Source of the DNA: an archaeon
GTDB taxonomy: Archaea; Iainarchaeota; Iainarchaeia; Iainarchaeales; GCA-2688035
Direction of reading: 5' to 3'
Assembly (NCBI GenBank): GCA_030616665.1
Contig: JAUWWX010000027.1
Location: forward strand, 1 to 9,266
DNA length: 9,266 nt
The position numbers and the translations under genes are program-made. Position 1 is the stretch's first letter. Every line of letters begins with the position of its first letter. Under the pieces are notes generated by a model. That model saw only the letters and a program-made list of their open reading frames with translations, did not search any database and was not told the origin of the DNA. Positions 6,930 to 9,266 of this stretch are shown piece after piece.

Positions 6930-8018
6930 TCAGTCACCTCTCCTGTAGAACGGCAGTTTTGCAACCTTTGCCTTAACCGCTTTCCCCCTAATCTCTATCT
7001 CGAATTCAGTGCCAGCAGCGCTGAATTCCTTGCCAATATAACCTAGTCCAATACCCTTTTTTAATGTTGGCGAAAATGTTCCAGAGGTAACAACCCCTAT
7101 TTCCTCTCCCTTCTTTAGAATCCTGCAAGCATTCCTTGCAATGCCCCTTTCAAGCAGCTCAAAGCCAACCAGCTTTTCTTTAACTCCTTGCTCCCTTTGC
7201 TTTAGCAAAGCCCGCTTTCCAATGAATTCTTTGTCCCAGCCAACCATTTTTTCATAATGGCAGAGCAGCAGGCTATGCTTTGCATCAATGTCCTGGCCGT
7301 GCAAAAGCATGCCTGCTTCTAACCGAAGCATGTCCCTTGCGGCAAGGCCGCATGGCTGCAGATTGAAACCTGCGCCTGCCTGCATCAATGCATTCCACAT
7401 TTCTTCCGCTTTCCCTGCAGCAAAATACAACTCAAATCCGTCCTCGCCTGTGTAGCCGCTCCTGCTCACAACGCACCCAACACCATTAATCTCCACTTCC
7501 CTAAAATTATAGCGCCCAATTTCATTCAAATTGCCTTGAACCAGCTTCTGCAGAACTGCCTCTGCCTTCCTGCCCTGCAAATCAAGCTTTGCCGTTTTTT
7601 CCCTCAGGCCACTAATCTTGACATCCATTCCGGCAGCATGCTCCTTCACCCAGTTAAAATCGTTTTCATACGGCACTGAGTTCACAACAAGCCAGAATTT
7701 CTCTTCGCCAAACTTGTAGACTGTCAAGTCGTCCAGAATGCCTCCGTTTTCATTGCATAGCACAGCCAGCCTCATCTGGCCAGGCCGCATGCCAGAAATG
7801 TCCCTTGCAATCAGCATCTGCAGCAGCTTCTCAGCGTCCTTTCCCTCAACCTGAATTACGCCCATATGGCTTGTGTCAAACAGCCCGGCCTGCTGCCTCA
7901 CAGCATTGTGCTCTGCTATTGGAGTGCGGTAGTAGAGTGGCAAAAGCCAGCCGTGAAAATCGGTCAGCTTGGCTCGCAGCCTTTCGTGCATTGCATGGAA
8001 GGGTGTTTTTTGCGGCAT
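6930..8018 (-). CDS. gcvT: Aminomethyltransferase (glycine cleavage T protein)
   Basis: GcvT releases ammonia from aminomethyl-lipoyl GcvH and passes the methylene group to THF. The 362-residue length is normal. Motifs are DFHGWLLPLYY (20-30), GLFDTSHMG (45-53), GGILDDLTVY (92-101) with the catalytic aspartate region, SRSGYTGEDGFEL (185-197), LAARDMLRLEAGMLLHGQDI (225-244), FIGKRAL (265-271) and TSGTFSPTLKKGIGLGYI (311-328). At 246-261, where homologues usually have a PLEAGLGW-like motif, the sequence is AKHSLLLCHYEKMVGW. The spacing is kept and the nucleotide frame is intact, but the conserved EAGLGW residues are replaced. Weaker divergence occurs at VVNSVPYENDFNW. The ATG has no ribosome binding site, and a TATA-like box lies 28-37 nt upstream, so the transcript is probably leaderless. 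It is the first gene of the gcv cluster. Confidence 0.95.
   Translation of the reverse strand: MPQKTPFHAMHERLRAKLTDFHGWLLPLYYRTPIAEHNAVRQQAGLFDTSHMGVIQVEGKDAEKLLQMLIARDISGMRPGQMRLAVLCNENGGILDDLTVYKFGEEKFWLVVNSVPYENDFNWVKEHAAGMDVKISGLREKTAKLDLQGRKAEAVLQKLVQGNLNEIGRYNFREVEINGVGCVVSRSGYTGEDGFELYFAAGKAEEMWNALMQAGAGFNLQPCGLAARDMLRLEAGMLLHGQDIDAKHSLLLCHYEKMVGWDKEFIGKRALLKQREQGVKEKLVGFELLERGIARNACRILKKGEEIGVVTSGTFSPTLKKGIGLGYIGKEFSAAGTEFEIEIRGKAVKAKVAKLPFYRRGD
6934..6944 (-). promoter_or_regulatory. Ribosome binding site of gcvH (AGGAGAGGTGA)
   Basis: This strong Shine-Dalgarno match lies inside the last codons of gcvT, 8 nt before ATG 6925. It fixes the gcvH start and rules out the longer reading from 6964. 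Confidence 0.8.
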
Positions 8019-8029
8019 GTGAATTAAGT

Positions 8030-8042
8030 AAAAAAGGCAAAA
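8030..8042 (-). terminator. Possible T-rich terminator of the glutaredoxin-like gene
   Basis: The minus strand reads TTTTGCCTTTTTT, 15-27 nt past the stop of the glutaredoxin-like gene. Such T-tracts end archaeal transcripts. It overlaps the stretch between the gcvT TATA box and its ATG, so it may only be initiator sequence. Confidence 0.25.
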
Positions 8043-8045
8043 GTG

Positions 8046-8055
8046 TTTAAAATAA
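8046..8055 (-). promoter_or_regulatory. Putative TATA box for gcvT
   Basis: The minus strand reads TTATTTTAAA, 28-37 nt before the gcvT ATG, followed by CACTTTTG, which aligns with AATAGTTTTC in the next promoter upstream. With no ribosome site before gcvT, a leaderless transcript is inferred. Confidence 0.45.
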
Positions 8056-8056
8056 G

Positions 8057-8326
8057 TTATTTAACCAAGCCCTTTTCTTTCAGCACCTGCTCCATCCTTG
8101 CCCTGTCAAAGCCCTCTATTATAATGCCCTCAATGTCCACTACAGGCATCATGGCTTCCCTGCTGCCCTCTTCCCTAACACTGCGCCTCTTTTCAACCAT
8201 TTCCCTTGCCTTTCCCTTGTCCTCAACCACGTCATATTCTTCAAATGCAACGTTGTAGCGCCTCAGCACGACCTTTGCAGCAGAGCACTTTGGGCAGTGC
8301 GGCATGCTGTAAACGATTACACTCAT
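8057..8326 (-). CDS. Glutaredoxin-like thiol-disulfide oxidoreductase
   Basis: The 89-residue protein has a single thioredoxin fold of the glutaredoxin/NrdH type. The N-terminal strand IVYSMPHCPKC contains the redox pair C11 and C14 (CPKC), followed by a helix and strand (NVAFEEYDV). The cis-proline is probably P61 in MMPVVDIEG; most glutaredoxins have TVP there, so Met before the proline is unusual. GF at 72-73 matches the usual glycine-rich end of the fold. Partners cannot be told from sequence. It could reduce protein disulfides or ribonucleotide reductase. Because it lies directly upstream of the gcv genes it might act on lipoyl thiols, but that is speculation. It has its own TATA-like box and no ribosome site. 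The 38-bp gap to gcvT holds a second promoter, so it need not be co-transcribed with the gcv genes. Confidence 0.85.
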   Translation of the reverse strand: MSVIVYSMPHCPKCSAAKVVLRRYNVAFEEYDVVEDKGKAREMVEKRRSVREEGSREAMMPVVDIEGIIIEGFDRARMEQVLKEKGLVK

Positions 8327-8349
8327 AGCAAAAATGGAACAACGAAAAC

Positions 8350-8362
8350 TATTTAATATATT
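8350..8362 (-). promoter_or_regulatory. Putative TATA box for the glutaredoxin-like gene
   Basis: The minus strand reads AATATATTAAATA, 24-36 nt before the ATG at 8326. TAAATAGTTT (8346-8355) is shared exactly with the promoter of the sigma-like gene. No ribosome site precedes the ATG, so the transcript is probably leaderless. Confidence 0.55.
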
Positions 8363-8374
8363 AGAAAAGAAAAT
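8363..8374 (-). terminator. Possible T-rich terminator of the sigma-like gene
   Basis: Directly after the stop, the minus strand reads ATTTTCTTTTCT, a T-rich tract without a hairpin, as in archaeal terminators. It abuts the TATA box of the next gene. Confidence 0.25.
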
Positions 8375-9217
8375 TCAGCGCTCTTCTCTTTTTCCAAGCC
8401 TTCTCTGGGTTCGAAGGAAAACCTGATAAGCTTCCCAAAGTTCGCTAACTTCTTTTTTGCTGCAGCCAAGCTTTCTGGCAATTTTTGCATTGTCTTCCAT
8501 GCCGAGGGATTTTTCTCTTATTATTTGTATAAGAAGATTCGCTTCTGCTCTCTTTAACCCCATTTTCTCCTCAAGACTTTTTCTTATAAAATCTTTGACC
8601 AAAAACCTGAGTTTTTTGATGAGATAATTGGGTATGCTTCCTCTTGGTTTTTCATATTTCTTAATCAGTAGTAAAAGCTTTTCGCCTACAAACTCACTAA
8701 ATTCTTTTTTTAATTCGCTTGACCAATTCAGCGTTGGATAAATGTGCTTGAAAAGAGCCCAGTTGGTTAGATGCTGAAATTGTGGAATCATTCTCTCCTG
8801 TGTTTTGGTTAAACGAATAGGCTTTGGTTTCGGTGAGAAGTCAATATCTGGAAACCGCTGCAGCATTTTTAATCTAATTTTACGAATTTGCCCAATACCT
8901 ACTTTCACTTTTCTTTTAGCTAGTCTCTTTTTAATTTCCTTATTTGAAGCCCTTGGATCGCCGTACAGCTCTTTCATTACAATAGCCGCTTTAGAATCAA
9001 GTCTTACAAAATCCCTAAGAATAACCATTTTGTTCCAATATGGCATCTCCTTGCCTTCAGCCCTGAGCTTGGACCGAACTTGGGTGAGAGTGCCCCTTGT
9101 TGTTGGCAAGCCTCTTTTTTTCATTTTCGCTAAAACCATGTCTCGAGAAAGGAATGGTTTTTGCAGCATTATTTTTCTTGCAATTGTCATTTTGCTAGGT
9201 CTTTTAGGTTTTGGCAT
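8375..9217 (-). CDS. Basic helix-turn-helix protein with sigma-70-like C-terminal half
   Basis: I do not recognise a named family for this 280-residue, very lysine/arginine-rich protein. The N-terminal half holds two similar helix-turn-helix-type segments, about 12-55 and 77-121, that look like a duplication (compare TTRGTLTQVRSKLR with KVGIGQIRKIRLKML). The C-terminal half resembles bacterial sigma factors. Residues 172-216, including LLLLIKKYEKPRGSIPNYLI, align by eye with region 2 (the KFxxxRGxxFSTYAxWWIRQAI stretch), and 241-264 (NAKIARKLGCSKKEVSELWEAY) with the region 3 pattern EIAeeLGis.eev..ll. No membrane segment is seen. It is probably a DNA-binding regulator. The ATG has a TATA-like box 24-34 nt upstream and no well-placed ribosome site. 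GC content is clearly lower than in the neighbours. The sigma relation is inference and needs a profile search. Confidence 0.7.
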   Translation of the reverse strand: MPKPKRPSKMTIARKIMLQKPFLSRDMVLAKMKKRGLPTTRGTLTQVRSKLRAEGKEMPYWNKMVILRDFVRLDSKAAIVMKELYGDPRASNKEIKKRLAKRKVKVGIGQIRKIRLKMLQRFPDIDFSPKPKPIRLTKTQERMIPQFQHLTNWALFKHIYPTLNWSSELKKEFSEFVGEKLLLLIKKYEKPRGSIPNYLIKKLRFLVKDFIRKSLEEKMGLKRAEANLLIQIIREKSLGMEDNAKIARKLGCSKKEVSELWEAYQVFLRTQRRLGKREER

Positions 9218-9240
9218 GTAAAAATAGTTATTCCTCTAAA

Positions 9241-9251
9241 CTATTTATATC
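9241..9251 (-). promoter_or_regulatory. Putative TATA box for the sigma-like gene
   Basis: The minus strand reads GATATAAATAG, 24-34 nt before the ATG at 9217, followed by TTTAG. TAAATAGTTT (9238-9247) is shared with the glutaredoxin-like gene promoter. A 10-bp palindrome (TGCTTAAGCA, 9256-9265) lies just upstream and could be an operator, but it is short and at the window edge. Confidence 0.6.
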
Positions 9252-9266
9252 TTGCTGCTTAAGCAA

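Noticed and set aside
6926..6964. N-terminal extension of GcvH from 6964
   Set aside because: It overlaps the gcvT end, has no family similarity, and a strong ribosome site points to ATG 6925.
8019..8056. Glycine riboswitch upstream of gcvT
   Set aside because: The gap is only 38 bp, the transcript looks leaderless, and there is no room for an aptamer.
9256..9265. 10-bp palindrome TGCTTAAGCA as an operator
   Set aside because: It is short, lies at the window edge and occurs once; chance is a sufficient explanation without more upstream sequence.

Overview
The window most likely comes from an archaeon, possibly a DPANN-type lineage (low confidence on the lineage). The lipoate ligase is split into two proteins, as in Thermoplasma. 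First genes have TATA-like boxes about 20-37 nt upstream of their ATG and no Shine-Dalgarno site, which suggests leaderless transcripts. Operon-internal genes carry GGTG/GGTGA-type ribosome binding sites. No bacterial -35/-10 promoter pairs were recognised.

Layout. Plus strand, 1-1901: the 3' part of glyA (serine hydroxymethyltransferase, cut by the window edge), then folD (methylene-THF dehydrogenase/cyclohydrolase), 12 nt apart. Minus strand, 8018 down to 1889, in transcription order: gcvT, gcvH, a 120-bp gap holding a threefold 45-46-bp tandem repeat, gcvPA, gcvPB, lipA, lplB, lplA. From gcvPA on, the genes overlap or lie within 7 nt of each other. folD and lplA converge and overlap by 13 nt, leaving no room for a terminator between them. 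Upstream of gcvT are two more minus-strand genes, each with its own promoter: a glutaredoxin-like protein (8057-8326) and a basic helix-turn-helix protein (8375-9217) whose C-terminal half resembles sigma-70 regions 2 and 3.

Function. The region is a nearly self-contained glycine/serine/one-carbon module. GcvPA/GcvPB decarboxylate glycine, GcvH carries the aminomethyl group on its lipoyl arm, and GcvT passes the one-carbon unit to THF as 5,10-methylene-THF. GlyA uses or makes methylene-THF in serine-glycine interconversion, and FolD links methylene-THF to formyl-THF. LipA, LplA and LplB supply the lipoyl group on GcvH. The only component of the glycine cleavage system not seen is the L-protein (dihydrolipoamide dehydrogenase).

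Most interesting points: the sigma-like protein in an apparent archaeon; the tandem repeat that duplicates the gcvH stop region and places a TATA-like element in front of gcvPA; a GcvPB lacking about 35 N-terminal residues normally conserved; and a GcvT with a diverged segment at a usually conserved motif.
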